NCBI GenBank assembly: GCA_963422505.1 | Contig: OY730195.1 | Span: 54,333,967-54,397,966 of the forward strand | Direction of reading: 5' to 3' | Length of the DNA: 64,000 bases | DNA from: Pseudognaphalium luteoalbum | Taxonomy: Eukaryota > Streptophyta > Magnoliopsida > Asterales > Asteraceae | Position numbers and translations under genes: made by a program | Part shown: positions 12,967 to 25,018 of the stretch, piece after piece | How the letters are laid out: each line of letters opens with the position of its first letter | Position numbering within the stretch: the first letter of the stretch is position 1 | Notes under the pieces: generated by a model | Seen by the model: the letters and a program-made list of their open reading frames with translations, nothing else | Databases searched by the model: none | Told to the model about the DNA's origin: nothing

Positions 12967-13288
12967 AGGTTTAGTGCATGGAAATGCACTCAACTTTTAC
13001 TCGATCTCTATAGTGTGAATCGAGCTTCATTTTGGTCTATTATGTGTATCAATCTTTCATTTTGGTCTATTGTGTGTATCCAATTGGTTATTTGATGATG
13101 TGGCAACCATATAATTCACCATGTCAGTTGACACGTCATTGACACATCATCAAAAAGGGGTGCCACGTCAGTCGAATACATACAATAGACCAATATTAGA
13201 AGATGGATACACACAATAGACCAAGTTGAAGTTGGGTACACACTATAGAAATTAGTCTGAAGTTAATTATATTTCCCTGCATTAATCC
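12967..13288. mobile_element. Non-autonomous MULE-like MITE in RT region of B
   Basis: Relative to C's pol (21340-21350), about 330 bp are inserted. Flanks ATCCTGATTA (12957-12966) and ATCTTGATTA (13289-13298) are a 10-bp duplication with one mismatch. The ends form imperfect terminal inverted repeats: the left end reads GGTTTAGTGCATGGAAAT and the complement of the right end reads GGATTAATGCAGGGAAAT. The complementarity extends inward through repeated GGTCTATT-TGTGTATC units. Duplication length and long inverted repeats fit the Mutator superfamily. No coding capacity. Exact ends are uncertain by 1-2 bp. Confidence 0.75.
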
Positions 13289-14414
13289 ATCTTGATTATC
13301 CAGATAGAGTATATCGCTTAAATAAGGGTCTATATGAATTACATCAAGCACCTAGGGCATGGTATGGAACACTATCAACGTATCTACTTGAGAATGGATT
13401 TACAAGAGGATCAATTGATAGTACACTTTTTGTAAAATGGAAGAAGAAAAACTTTCTTCTTGTTCAAGTTTATGTTGATGACATTATCTTTGGGCCATCT
13501 GACGAAAAGATGTGTCAAGAATTTGAACAAGTAATGAGGAAAAAGTTCGAGAGGTCTGCAATGGGAGAGTTGAATTTCTTCTTAGGATTACAAGTTGATC
13601 AAAAGATGGATGGATTTTTATTCATCAATCTAAATACACTGCTGAATTATTAGTGCGATTTATGATGGATGAAAGTAAAATCTATCATACTCCTATTCCA
13701 GTAAATCAGGGACTTGGTCCTGATACATCGAGTGATCGGGATGTAGATCCTACTCTTTATAAGGCTATGAATGGATCACTAATGTATCTTACTGCCTCTC
13801 GGCCTGATATTATGTTTGCTGTTTGTATTTGATCATGATATCAAGCAAATCTGAAAGAGTCACATATGCAAGCTGTTAAACGAATATTTCGTTACCTCAA
13901 AGGGAAACCTAAGCTGGGACTTTGGTATCCGACTGATGGAGACTTAGATTTAATAGCTTATACTGATTCGGATTATGGAGGATGCAATCAAAATAGGAAA
14001 TCTTCAACCGGAGGATGTCAATTCTTAGGAGGTAGATTAGTATCTTGGCAGTGCAAGAAGCAAAGCTCAGTAGTCATTTCTACATGTGAAGCTGAGTATG
14101 TTGTAGCTGGCAGCTGTTGCTCTCAAGTAATTTGGATTCAACAGCAACTACGAGATCATGGGTTGAATATAACAAATACTCCTACGATGATTGATAACGA
14201 ATCAACAATGTTGATCACCAACAATCCGGTGAAGCACAGCAAAACTAAGCACATTGATATTCGACATTTTATTAGAGACTGTGCTGAGAAGAATTTGCTA
14301 AAGTTAGTTAAGTTTCCATCACTGGCTAACTTAACAGACTTATACATGAAGGCGTTCGACAGAGCAAGATTTGAGACGTTGGTTCAACTTAACGGAATGA
14401 GAAATCCAGAGTGA

Positions 14415-15072
14415 TTAGTCTTCCAAGGGTATAATTTTAATAGTTAGGTATTATATAAAAAAAAAATAAAAAAAAAAATAAAAAAATCGAGTGGGCGTAT
14501 GACATTCATTTGCTTGTTACCTAAGGGGAATCGCCTTCTTTAAAGAATATTCAAATAATATTCTTTACAAACTGTTTAAGTTTTTGTCTGCAAAAACTAA
14601 GGGAAATGATAGTACATTAGGAAAATAAGTTTCTTAACAATAACCTTAAGTCCTAAATATGATGTGTTAGTATGTTCTCATAAGCTTCATTCACATTATG
14701 ATTCCTTTGCCAGGTATATACCTATATTTATCTTATTATACACCTTTTTCCACAAGTAATAATTTGCTATTTTGATTGATGTATAGATAATTTCATGATA
14801 TGATATATTGGTAGGCAAATTATGCAACAATTTCTAAAGCATTTAAGAAATAATAATATGTTTGAGTGTTGAATTATGTCACTATTATGTGATATATGAC
14901 ATAAGTCTTAAATATTGAAGGATAGTATTTCCATACACTGTTAATCTGTAGAAAAATGACAAATGGTATGCAAATTATATGGTTATTAACTTAGCTAATG
15001 ATTTCTCTGTTGTACATGAGTACAGACCTGAAGCTATTAGCTAGGTCAATAATCTCAAGCCTATAGTGTTAT
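14415..15072 (+). other. Non-coding region of B after pol, up to insertion of C
   Basis: Begins with an A-rich run (14456-14487) followed by GTGGGCGTATGACATTC. The equivalent place in C has an A7G11 tract. The rest is AT-rich and matches C's post-pol region loosely. No ORF is credible. C inserts at 15073 with duplication GTTAT. Confidence 0.6.
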
Positions 15073-15671
15073 TGTTGGGACATGTATGTGTGACAACAAA
15101 TCTAGCTTGTAATAGTACTAGTGATTATTGTAATCAAGTTTGTATAATTGATTTGGATTTGTAAATGATATTAGTTTGGTATTAATATTCGTTAAATATA
15201 TTAGTATGATAAAGTGTTAGACGAATATCGAATACGATGTTACAAACTAAAGTCTGTGAGATAAGATCTCAAGTCGCAGAACTTAGTCCTGCGAGATGAG
15301 ATCTGGGCTCGTAGAGTTGCGAATCGAGTCGAGATGGGCTTGGTTGTGGGCTGCGAGTTGAACTCAACTCACAGAGTCCATCGACCTGCGAATCGAGTTT
15401 GATTAAAACCTATAAATACTCAATTAGGTTTAATCCGAAAGGGACTTTTGGCCATTCGTTTTCCAAAGGACAAAAACACTATTCTAAGCAGTCATAAGGT
15501 TAGGTATTGATCGATTAACGTTAAATAATCGATACAAAACCTTGTTGATAGATCAATTCGCTATTATCTTGCGAAACAAATTATTCACTTATTGTGAACC
15601 AAGTATTGAGGAATTCCACGCCTTAATACCTAAGATAACCTCGTTATCGATCCACATACTAGGGACTTACA
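15073..15671 (+). repeat. 5' LTR of copia element C (599 bp)
   Basis: Starts TGTTGGGACATG and ends GGGACTTACA. A TATA box TATAAATA lies at 15411-15418, directly downstream of GCGA-type motifs (CTGCGAATCGAG at about 15387), suggesting these are proximal promoter elements. The target duplication GTTAT precedes it. Confidence 0.95.
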
Positions 15672-15673
15672 AT

Positions 15674-15685
15674 TGGTATCAGAGC
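15674..15685 (+). other. Primer binding site, element C (tRNA-iMet)
   Basis: TGGTATCAGAGC lies two bases inside the 5' LTR end and is identical to the site in B. Confidence 0.93.
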
Positions 15686-15884
15686 TTTCGGGCTAAATAC
15701 TTAGTTAGTTCGAGGTTATTTGGATAATAACGATAGATTTAGGGTTGTTGTTACGATTAATCTTCGTAAAAACGATCAAAATCAGTCTTTGGAAGTGTTT
15801 AGTTTCGTAATCGACCGAAATCTTAGGGTTTAATCGATTAGAAAACTAAAATTTTCGTTTTAGGGTTTTTCAGCCGATTCTGCG

Positions 15885-16160
15885 AACTGAGTTCTCCTCT
15901 GCGAACCGAGTTCTTCTGCGAACTGAGTTCCCCTCTGCGAACTGAGTTCACCCTGCGAACCGAGTTCTTCTGCGAACTGAGTTCACCCTGCGAACCGAGT
16001 TCTTCTGCGAACTGAGTTCCCCTCTGCGAATTGAGTTCCCCTCTGCGAACTGAGTTCATCATGCGAACCGAGTTCTTCTGCGAACTGAGTTCCGCTCTGC
16101 GAATTGAGTTCCCCCTGCGAACCGAGTTCCTGTCCTGCGAATCGAGTTTCTGCGAAGTGA
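15885..16160 (+). repeat. CTGCGAAC(C/T)GAGTTC tandem array in leader of C
   Basis: About 16 copies of TGCGAA-C/T-C/T-GAG, spaced mostly 17-19 bp, fill the leader just upstream of gag. The units alternate between an ACCGAG and an ACTGAG form. The same motif is found singly in the LTR upstream of TATA and in other parts of B and C. Confidence 0.88.
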
Positions 16161-16202
16161 ACTTTCTGATTTTTCCGATTGTTAATTCCCGAAACTCTTA
16201 AA

Positions 16203-19036
16203 ATGTCTGACATTAGCAAAATGATTGAGATGGAGCACCAGGTTGGAAAATCTAACACTCCACCTAAGTTGTTACGTGTTGAAGACTATTACAGTTGGAG
16301 AGATATGTTTGAATCTTACTGTAGATTCCATAATCTCTCAATCTGGATGTGTATCAAAGGAGGATACACGGCACCCACCCAAACTGTTCAAAATGCTGTT
16401 GTTGTGGTATCCTATAATCTGATGAGTGAACAACAAAAGAAAGACTATGAGAATGAAAATAAAGCTCATTCTTGTATCAAGATGTGTTTATCTAAGGAAA
16501 TTAATCATCAGTTAAAATCTTTTCATACTGCTAAAGCACTCTGGGAAGCGCTTGAGAAAAGATGTGAGGGAAGTCCACAAGTACAAGCAAGCAAGAAGAA
16601 GCTTCTGAAAAAGTAGTTTACTCTGTTTAAAGCTTTTAAAGGAGAAACTCTTGATGCTTATGTTACTCGTTTCTACCATTTGTTATCTGAGATTGAAAAC
16701 CATGAAATCACTATCGAGGAGGTAGAGAAAACCGACAAGTTTCTTGAGGGTTTACCTTCTAAATGGGAGATGTATGTTGTGATGATTACAGACAATGAAA
16801 CCAGATATGCAACCATGACACTTGAGCAGGTTATTGACAAGCTCAAAGGATATGATTTCACTAAGAAGTCAAAAGATACTGATTCTGATCATGTTTAGGA
16901 TCCAGGACTGTATCATGGAAAAACTTCTATCTCGACTGCTTCATCCAGCTCGACCACTGCTTTGTTTGTTGGTAATGCTGATGGAAAGGGTGAAATGATA
17001 ACTGATGAACTGTGTTTCATTACATCATCCGGAAATGAAGCTAAAGGGAAACCTTCTGAGAAGTCACCTTAAGAACATCAAAAGATGCCTATGAGTGTGA
17101 AATCTGCTGAGCAGCAATTGACTGTTCTTGCTTCATTTGTAGCTTCATATGAGAATTATATTGATTGTAAGATTAATGATCCAATTCTTTTTGATGAAGA
17201 CTATGATCAGATAGATCCTGGTTATCTTGAAGAAATAGATCTCCAGGACCAACTTGCTTTGCTGTCAAGGAGAGTTAAAAATTTCTTAAAGAAAAATGGA
17301 AGAAAGATTGTTGGCAACAGATCAGGGTTTGATAAAACCAAGGTCAAGTGTTATAACTGTAAAAGTTACGGACATTTTGCTAGAGAATGCCAAACACCTA
17401 AGGTAGAGACTGGTGTAGGGAAACAAGGTTCGGGAAATACTTTGCATTCCAAAGCCTTAGTAGTGAAACAACTAGATGGGTCTTATGATTGGAAAACTCA
17501 GTCAGAGGAAGCTTTGATGGCTGAGATTGACGATCAAGAGATTGAAGCTGAGTCATTATCCTATATGCCCACTGATCCAGCTTTTGAAGTAAAGGTGCCT
17601 GAGACTCCTATTAAAGCTAATGTTGATGATGTATTAGACTTGGGTTCAACAGAAGATTTGGATCCCGTAGATTTTGTAGCTAAGATGGCTGAACTGTAAA
17701 CTGATAAAAAACGGGTATGCCTAGATCTTGTCTCTCTTGTTGATCTGTGTCAGTTAGTTTCCAGTTTACAGTCCCAAGTTAGTGCTTATGCAGATTCCTA
17801 TAAGACTTTGACTGAAACTAATAATACCTTGTCATCTCAACTTAGCACACTTAGTAAATCCAGTGAGGCTGTAAGATCTGAACTTGACCTAGCTAAGTTA
17901 GATATATGTAGGTTAAGTGATGATAAACAAGCCTTAAAGGATAAGATTAAGGCATATGCGGCTGACAAGACAGCTTTTAGAGATACTGTGAATGAGAAAT
18001 TAATTATCATAGACGGTCTCTATATGAACATAAATGATTTGAATCTGTCCATTGCTAATAAGGATAAGGAGTTAGCTGATTGCAAAACAAAACTTGTAGC
18101 TCAGAATCGTAAGCTTGAGAGCTATAGAACATCTGAAATGGATAAAATGTTAGGTGCTCAGCGTAGTGTGAAGGATATGTATGGTTTAGGATATAATGAT
18201 ATGCCTCACCCATTCAATTCAAATTACACTAAAACTCCTGTAGATATTGAAATGGCAGATGTTAACCCTGAGACGAAGGAAACTAATAAATCGGATAAGT
18301 TAGAGGCACAGAAGAGTGTTATTAAGTACCCTTCATCTGATGATAGTAAGAAAATTCCTCACACCAAAGTACATTTTGTACTGGGTGGAGTAATTAATGA
18401 TACTAAGATTAATGAAGTGGTTAATAAAGAACATGTCATTGAACCTTTAGAGCCTAAAACTCCGGTAGCGGATGCAAAAGTTAGTAAGTCACGTAAACAG
18501 ATGTCTTCTTCAAGTGTCACCAAAAAGGACACGTAGCTTCTTGTTGCCCAAATAAGAAGCTGGAAGCATCACATAAGTTAGTGAATACTGAAAAGACACC
18601 AACTATTTCTAGTTCGATTGTAGATAGGTTAGGCTCCAAACCGGGATTAGGAAGCAAACCTGTAAACATTCTGAAAAGAGATGGTAATCATAGTGTCTCT
18701 CCACCTAAATCTAAAAGGGCTTATACTCTAAACGAAAATACTTTCAATAAGCCAAGAGATAAGACATCTTCGAGGTTTAGGACCCCAAGTAGAAACCATA
18801 GTCAATTTGGGAATGGTTCTACTTCGAGTGCACAGGGAACTAAGTTTGTGCCTAGGAGGTTTTCTACTCACTCTCCTCATAGGCCCAAGACTACAGATCA
18901 TCAACAATCTCAAACTCCTGTGAAGGTTACCAAGACTCCCGATGGGAATAGTTATGGTTACTTTAAGGAGGTTCAGATTGTAGATGATCAGGGATAATCC
19001 AAGACCGTAATGGCTTGGGTCCCTCTTGATAACTAA
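16203..19036 (+). pseudogene. Copia gag of element C (structural capsid/nucleocapsid protein)
   Basis: Starts at the ATG of MSDISKMIEMEHQVGK, matching B; an in-frame upstream ATG at 16179 is not conserved. The N-terminal part is a UBN2/gag-like helical domain (WKxRFESYCRF and WEALEKRCEGS-type motifs). A CCHC knuckle CYNCKSYGHFAREC lies near 17350, followed by a long coiled coil (about 17800-18170) and a Ser/Lys-rich basic tail. In-frame stops occur at 16614 (TAG), 16896 (TAG), 17070 (TAA) and 17697 (TAA). A 1-bp deletion near 18505 destroys the second Cys/His motif seen in B. The frame then runs to stops at 18995 and 19034. Most stops are C-to-T changes relative to B. No Gag could be made. 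Confidence 0.88.
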
Positions 19037-19060
19037 CTGTGTACAACTTGTTATGTGTAG

Positions 19061-22000
19061 GATCAGACTGTGAACAAGGACAGCTGGTGGTATGTAGACA
19101 GTGGATGTTCAAGACACATGACAGGTGAAAGAAGTCTACTGAAGGACTTCAGAGAAGGTTTCAAGCAAAAAGTAAATTTTACAGGAGACAAAGGAGGAGT
19201 AATTACTGGGAAAGGAAAAGTTTCAAATAGAACTTTAACTCTAGAGGATGTGAATTATGTTGAAGAACTAACTCATAACCTAGTGAGTGTTTCCCAAGTC
19301 TGCGATAAAGGTCACCCAGTTCATTTTAATGAAAAGGAGGCTTTAGTCCTGAAGCCAGGCTTCACAATTCCTGAAGAATGGATATTGATGAGGGCACCTA
19401 GGAAGAAGGAAATCTATGCTATAAACATGGGTGTTCCTAATTCTTCAATGGTATCTACATGTTTATTATCCAAGGCTTCGGAAGCAGACGCGCTACTATG
19501 GCATAGGAGAATGGCACACCTAAACTGGAGAAAAATGAACTACATAACCAAAAATGGTTTAGTTTTGGGTGTACCGCAAAAATGTTTCGAGTCTGAGGAT
19601 AAGTGTGTTCCTTGTATGAAAGGAAAGCAGCATAAGAAACCACACCGATCTAAGACTGAAAACTCAATCTCCTCTCCATTTGATTTGCTACATATAGATC
19701 TCTTCGGCCCAATAAGCAAAAGAAGCATAGGTGGCAAATGGTACTGTCTAGTTGTCACAGATGACTACTCTAGATTCTCGTGGGTATTTTTCTTAGGATC
19801 TAAGGATGAAACTCCAGGTATTCTAGATGAGTTTTTAGATCAAATTGAAAATGTATACAAAACGAGAGTTAAGCGTATTCGTAGTGATAACGGAACAGAG
19901 TTCAAGAATTCGACGATAGATATCTATTGCTTAAGCAAAGGGATAATTCATCAATTCAGTGCACCATATGAACCTCAACAGAATGGTGTGGCTGAAAGGA
20001 AGAACAGAACGTTGATTGAAGCTGCTAGAACAATGCTTGCAGATTCAAAGCTTTCGGTCATCTTTTGGGCAGAAGCAGTGAATACAGCATGTCATGTTCT
20101 GAATAGAGTTCCTACGGTTAAAAAGCATAATAAGACTTATTATGAGCTTTTGAACAATAAGAAACCAAACTTAAAAGGATTTGAACCCTTTGGAGTTGCT
20201 TGTACAATATTGAAAACTGGGAATCAAGCTAAATTTGGTGAGAAGGCTGACGAAGGATTTTTCTTGGGTTATATGCCTAATTCTCCAAATAAAAGGGTTT
20301 TCAATAAGGTCACTAGTCGTCTAGAGATAGTTTATAATATTGAAGTTACGAGCTATGTACCTGCTGTGCATAAGGGATTAGATTGGCAATTTGACTACTC
20401 AGATCTCTTTCAGTTATTTAAGGTTCCCATAAGTGACTTTGTTAGTGATTCAGAGATCTCTCAGCACTTATTGAATGAAGAATTGGACAATGGTCCGTCT
20501 TCAACATCGAGTGTTCCGAAATCTGGAATCAGGACATCAGATGACTCAAATGAAGCTTCTTCAAGTGGGTCTCAACAATTTTCAAAGGATAAGCATCAAG
20601 AAACAGAAGATTCTGAAAGGGATCTTTAAACAACGTTTGATGATGTGCTTACTTCTTTGAACCATTTAAAGATCTCTTCAGAAAATTCAGAAGAAATGCC
20701 TTCATTAGAAGAGATTGGTACTAACTTAGGAGATGAGTTAATAGTTGATCCTATACCGGTTACAAGAATGAGTAAGAATCATCCCGTTGAAAACATCATC
20801 GGTGATATTAAACTCCTGTTCAGACTAGGACTCAATCTAAAGCTAGTACTTCTGAAGATTTAGAAAGCTTGTATACTGCTATGAAAGAGACAGGGATTCC
20901 TAATCAATGTCGATATTCATGCTTTATTTCACAAGTTGAGCCTAAAAATGTGCAAATGGCTCTCAAAGAAAGCTCATGGGTTGAAGTTATGCAGGAAGAA
21001 CTGCCACAGTTCTCAAAATTACAAGTTTGGGAGTTGGTTGACCTACCAAAGGGAGAATATCCAATTGGAACTAGATGGGTATTTAAGTGTAAGAGAGATG
21101 ACCAGGGAGTCATTACTCGTAATAAAGCACGTCTAGTGGTTCAAGGTTTTAATCAACAAGAAGGCATAGATTACAATGAAGTGTTTGCACCAGTTGCTAG
21201 GCTAGAAGCAATTAGAGTATTTTTAGCATTCGCGTCATTCTATGATATAAAAGTTTATCAGTTGGATGTTAAGAGTGCCTTTTTGTATGGCAAAGTAGAA
21301 GAATTGGTGTATGTTGCTCAACCTCCAGGGTTTGCTGATCATGAGTATCCAGATAGAGTATATCGTTTGAATAAGGCTCTATATGGATTACATCAAGCAC
21401 CAAGGATGTGGTATGCAACACTATCAACGTATCTACTTGATAATGGATTTACAAGAAGAGCAATTGATAGTACATTGTTTGTAAAATGGAACAATAAAGA
21501 CTTTCTATTAGTACAAGTTTATATTGATGACATTATCTTTGGATCTTCTGATGAAAAGATGTGTCAAGAATTTGAGAAAGTCATGAGAAAAAGGTTTGAG
21601 ATGTCTGCAATGGGAGAGTTGAAATTCTTCTTAGGGTTACAAGTTGACCAAAAGAAGGATGGCTTCTTTATTCATCAATCTAAATATGTTTATGAGTTAT
21701 TAAAAAGATTTAAGATGGATGACAGTAAAGTCTACAATACTCCGATTCCAGTTAATCACAAACTAGGTCCGGATACATCGAGTGATCAGGATGTGGATCC
21801 TACTTTATATAGGGCCATGATTGGATCACTAATGTATTTGACTGCCTCTAGACCTGACATTATGTTTGCTGTGTGTTTATATGCAAGATATCAGGCTAAT
21901 CCGAAAGAGTCACATATGCAGGCTGTTAAACAGATTTTCCGTTACCTCAAAGGGCAACCGAAGCTGGGACTTTGGTATCCAATTGATGGAGACTTAGATC

Positions 22001-22467
22001 TAGTAGCATATACTGATTCGGATTATGGAGGATGCAATCAAAATAGGAAATCTATGACCAGAGGATGTCAATTCTTAGGAGGTAGATTAGTATCTTGGTA
22101 GTGCAAGAAGCAAAGCTCAGTAGCCATTTCTACATGTGAAGCTGAGTATGTTGCAGCTGACAGCTGTTGTTCTCAAGTTCTTTGGATACAACAGCAACTG
22201 CGGGATTACGGGTTAAATATAACCAATACTCCTATGATGATTGACAACGAATCTACTATGTCGATCACTAACAATCCTGTGAAGCACAGTAAAACTAAGC
22301 ACATTGATATTCGACATCATTTTATTAGAGACTGCGCTGAAAAGAAAGTGATAAGGTTAGTTAAGGTTCCGACTGCGGATAACTTAGCAGACCTATATAC
22401 GAAGGCGTTCGACAGAGCAAGATTTGAGACATTGGTTCAACTGAATGGAATGAGAAATCCAGAGTGA
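19061..22467 (+). pseudogene. Copia pol of element C: PR-IN-RT-RNase H
   Basis: Follows a double stop after gag. Protease VDSGCSRHMTGE carries the DSG active site. The GAG_pre-integrase/zinc region has HRRMAHLN...CVPCMKGK. The integrase core shows HIDLFGP, RSDNGTEFK and QQNGVAERKNR (D, D, E). RT has LDVKSAFLYG (first Asp) and YIDDIIFGS. RNase H has YTDSDYGG, CEAEY and the C-terminal KHSKTKHIDIRHHFIRD. This order is diagnostic of Ty1/copia. Breaks are a stop at 20627, a frameshift near 20812 in the IN-RT linker, and TAG at 22099 in RNase H where B reads CAG. Catalytic residues are otherwise intact, so the decay is recent. Confidence 0.92.
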
Positions 22468-23905
22468 TTAGTCTTCCAAGGGTATTTTAGTAATAGTTAG
22501 TAGTTATTTTTAGTACTTATTAAAAAAAGGGGGGGGGGGCGTATGGCATTCATTTGCTTGTTACCCGAGGGGAATCGCCTCCAATAAAAGAACAACTGAA
22601 GTTCTTTTAGAAAAAGCTTTAAGTTTTGGCTGTAAAAACTTGGGAAATGATAGTACATTAGGAGAATAAGTCTAAGAATAATAACCTTAAGTATTAAGTA
22701 TGATGTGTTAGTAGATTCTTATAAGGTGCATTAGAATAACGATTTTTATCTAGGATTACACTTATATTTATCTTATTATACACCTATATCGACTGATTAT
22801 AACTTGTCCTTTTACTTAACAAGTCATAAGAATAACTTAAGTCTAGTCAGCTTCATCAAACGATTTATTGGTAGGCAGGTTATGCTATGATTTCCGAGCA
22901 GTTAAGTAGTATAAATTTCATGTGTAATATCTTATGTGCTCTGTTATATAACGTATGACATATGTCTTAATTGTTGAATGATAGTACTACCATGCACTGT
23001 GATCTAAAAAAATTGAAATGATACAAAGTATCATAATGTCAAAAGGTGAGTTATATGTTTCGAAAGGGCATCATTTAGTAACCTCTACCTTACATATGAA
23101 AGATACAAAGTATCTCGTGTCATGTGTATGTTATATGCTTCTAAAGAACATCATTTAGTAATCTCTACCTTGATAATACCAGATACAGTGTTATGTGTTG
23201 TATTTGAATTCTTCGATATGTTGTATAGTAGAAATCACTAGATATTGTGCACATTAACAATAAAATTTTGGCTCAGAAATCTGTGTGTAATCTGTTTATG
23301 TGGCTCATAATATCGGTAATCGTCTTGAACTGTCTATGATATTCGAACATTCACTTTTGTGAATAATAAGAAATTATAAGTTATATTTCAATGAAGTGTT
23401 ATATCATGTGGATAAAGGTACATAAGATATAATTTTATAAATATAAGTTTATTACTGATTAAAATTGTGATTTTATTGTGCTTATATGAATTTCATGAGG
23501 TATGTATACTAACAATTGTCTTATGCTTATTACAATTTAATAAGTACAGCTTATTCTTTCTAATATGATCCCTAAGCAGTTAAAACTTTAAGTGTTTACT
23601 ATTAAGTTAATTTATTTTCTTAGAATGTTAGTAGTTTTATTATTTTAACTTTTGTAATTATTTCTTCGAATTAATAAAAGTTTTAATTATTCTTCTTATT
23701 TACCCTTTGGAATTAAATTAAACTAGTTATCTTATATCCGTGTTGAATAAATGTAACAAATACAAGTGAAAAATTATTTTTATTTTAGACTTGTACGGTA
23801 TATATGGGTTTCAATTTATACTAAGTGCTAAAATAGAGTTTTTGTGAAAACTTGCAATTTTGACTAGTCAACGCTGCGAAGCGAGACTAGTGCTGCGAAG
23901 CGAGT
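22468..23905 (+). other. Non-coding post-pol region of C with PPT-like tract and direct repeats
   Basis: An A7G11 tract (22522-22539) followed by CGTATGGC looks like an internal polypurine tract. 23018-23190 holds two ~85-bp direct repeats built on GATACAAAGTATC and CATCATTTAGTAA-CTCTACC. The rest is AT-rich with no credible ORF. The equivalent region of B is split by the C insertion. Confidence 0.6.
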
Positions 23906-24106
23906 ACATAGTATAAATGGGGCAAGTCCAATGAGTCCAACCCACACTTGTCATTTACTCTGCGAACCGAACCCACACACCCTTGCGACTTGAAATTTGG
24001 CGAAACGAATCGAATTTCATTTTCGATTGATTTTCTAATTTTTAGTACAAGGAAGGACTTTTCGATCCGTGGAACTTTTATAACTTTTGAATACGCATCT
24101 TTTGAA
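23887..24106 (+). promoter_or_regulatory. Putative internal promoter and first non-coding exon for accessory gene 1 of C
   Basis: TATAAAT at 23912-23918 is preceded by two CTGCGAAGCGAG motifs (about 23874-23903), the same arrangement as upstream of the LTR TATA box. About 190 bp downstream is a strong plant splice donor GAA|GTAAGTTTC (intron starting 24107). B keeps the counterpart: TATAATGG at 30902 preceded by ATGCGAATCGAG, and donor GAG|GTATAA at 31097. Use as a promoter is inference; the sequence blocks are visible. Confidence 0.5.
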
Positions 24107-24329
24107 GTAAGTTTCATGAGATTTCACCGTGCAATTTGTGAGATGTCGAGTGGTTTATGTTTTGAATGTGTGGGTTTAGTTTATCATGGATTTTATACAA
24201 ATTAGTGATTTAGAAAACCTAACACATGTTTATAATGCTTAATCGATGGTTAATAAACATGTTATAATCGATTAATTGCTTCGAAACACATTTAATTGGT
24301 GATTGATGTTTTGAATTCGTTGAGCAGAT

Positions 24330-24590
24330 GATCCTGCGAACCGAGATCTATCTCGCTTCACAGTCCGCTCCAACGAATCGAGATAAGTTGCGAAATGAGT
24401 TCATCTCGTTTGACTTGAGTTGACCGAAGCGAGACGAGTTCAACTCATTTGACTTCAGTTGACTGAAGCGAAACGATTTCAACTTGTTTGACTTCTGTTG
24501 ACCGAAGCGAGACGAGTTTCACTGCTTTGACTTGGATTGACCGAAGCGACTCGACTTCAACTCGCAGGATTTCTGCGAACCGAGTTGAAC
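24330..24590 (+). repeat. Minisatellite of TTTGACTT..GTTGACCGAAGCGAGACGAG units
   Basis: About four units of roughly 55-60 bp combine a TTTGACTTNNGTTGAC stretch with GAAGCGAGACGAGTTCAAC. They are flanked by CTGCGAACCGAG motifs. They lie inside the putative 5' UTR intron. Confidence 0.75.
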
Positions 24591-24736
24591 AATTAAATCA
24601 ATTTTATAATTATTCAATTATAACTTGTTATCGATTTGAGAATTGTTTGTTTACAAATAATTAACAAGTTACTTGCTTATATACATATAGACTTAAGAAC
24701 TTTTGTTTATAAGTTTAAATATGTAAGTTATTTCAT

Positions 24737-24796
24737 ATCGAAAGTCTTCCGATTCATAGCGTAGTCGTGCAGCGTGTTCCGATATTTATCGGCGGT
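24737..24796 (+). ncRNA. Structured 60-nt motif, copy 1 (two hairpins)
   Basis: Starts ATCGAAAGTCTTCCGA and ends CGGCGGT. Hairpin 1 pairs CGATT (24750-24754) with AGTCG (24763-24767) using one wobble. Hairpin 2 is CCGATA-TT-TATCGG at 24779-24792. Spacing from motif start to hairpin 2 is 42 nt, the same in all three copies. It lies 220 nt upstream of the acceptor before accessory gene 1. Its role as an RNA element is inferred from structure conservation. Confidence 0.5.
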
Positions 24797-25018
24797 ATGT
24801 TAGCTCGAATTGTTTGTCATAGCTAATGGGCTTTATTTATAATTTATAGAATATAATTGAACTTGTTAAATTCAATTAAGTTTCAGTGAATTATATTATT
24901 AGTTAATAGTATATTTAGACGTTTGATGATCTTTTTGATCATAATACGTTAAAGTGTAAATTATCTAATGCTCGTTAACTTATCATTTTTGCTATTTGTG
25001 TAATTTTGAATTACAGAT

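Larger units (their letters stand above)
7701..14414 (+). pseudogene. Copia gag-pol of element B, heavily broken
   Basis: The gag ATG is at 7701 (MSDISRMIEMEHEVGN), as in C. Codon 48 is TAG where C has TGG. Gag continues 7845-9143 with a CCHC knuckle (CFNCQGYGHFTREC), frameshifts near 9100, then a coiled-coil region with stops. A second Cys/His motif CHQKGHVASC lies near 9980. Two in-frame stops (10501 and 10525) separate gag from pol, as in C. Pol shows protease VDSGCSRHMTG, the integrase HHCC and first catalytic Asp (10702-11250), part of the integrase C-terminus (11478-11855), RT fragments with YVDDIIF near 13470, and RNase H to 14414. Between 11868 and 12617 about 600 bp expected from C are replaced by foreign sequence, and a MITE interrupts RT at 12967. 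It is non-functional. Confidence 0.9.
24107..25016 (+). other. Putative 5' UTR intron of accessory gene 1 (910 bp)
   Basis: From GTAAGTTTC to TTTTGAATTACAG, with the acceptor two bases before the ATG. The interior carries a GCGA-type minisatellite (24330-24590) and hairpin motif copy 1 (24737-24796). B has the same acceptor layout (TTCTTTTACAG before ATG at 54150) and a candidate donor at 31097, now separated by element D. Confidence 0.5.

Noticed and set aside
19034..19060. Mini-intron between gag and pol
   Set aside because: Only about 26 nt between the stops; too short for a spliceosomal intron.
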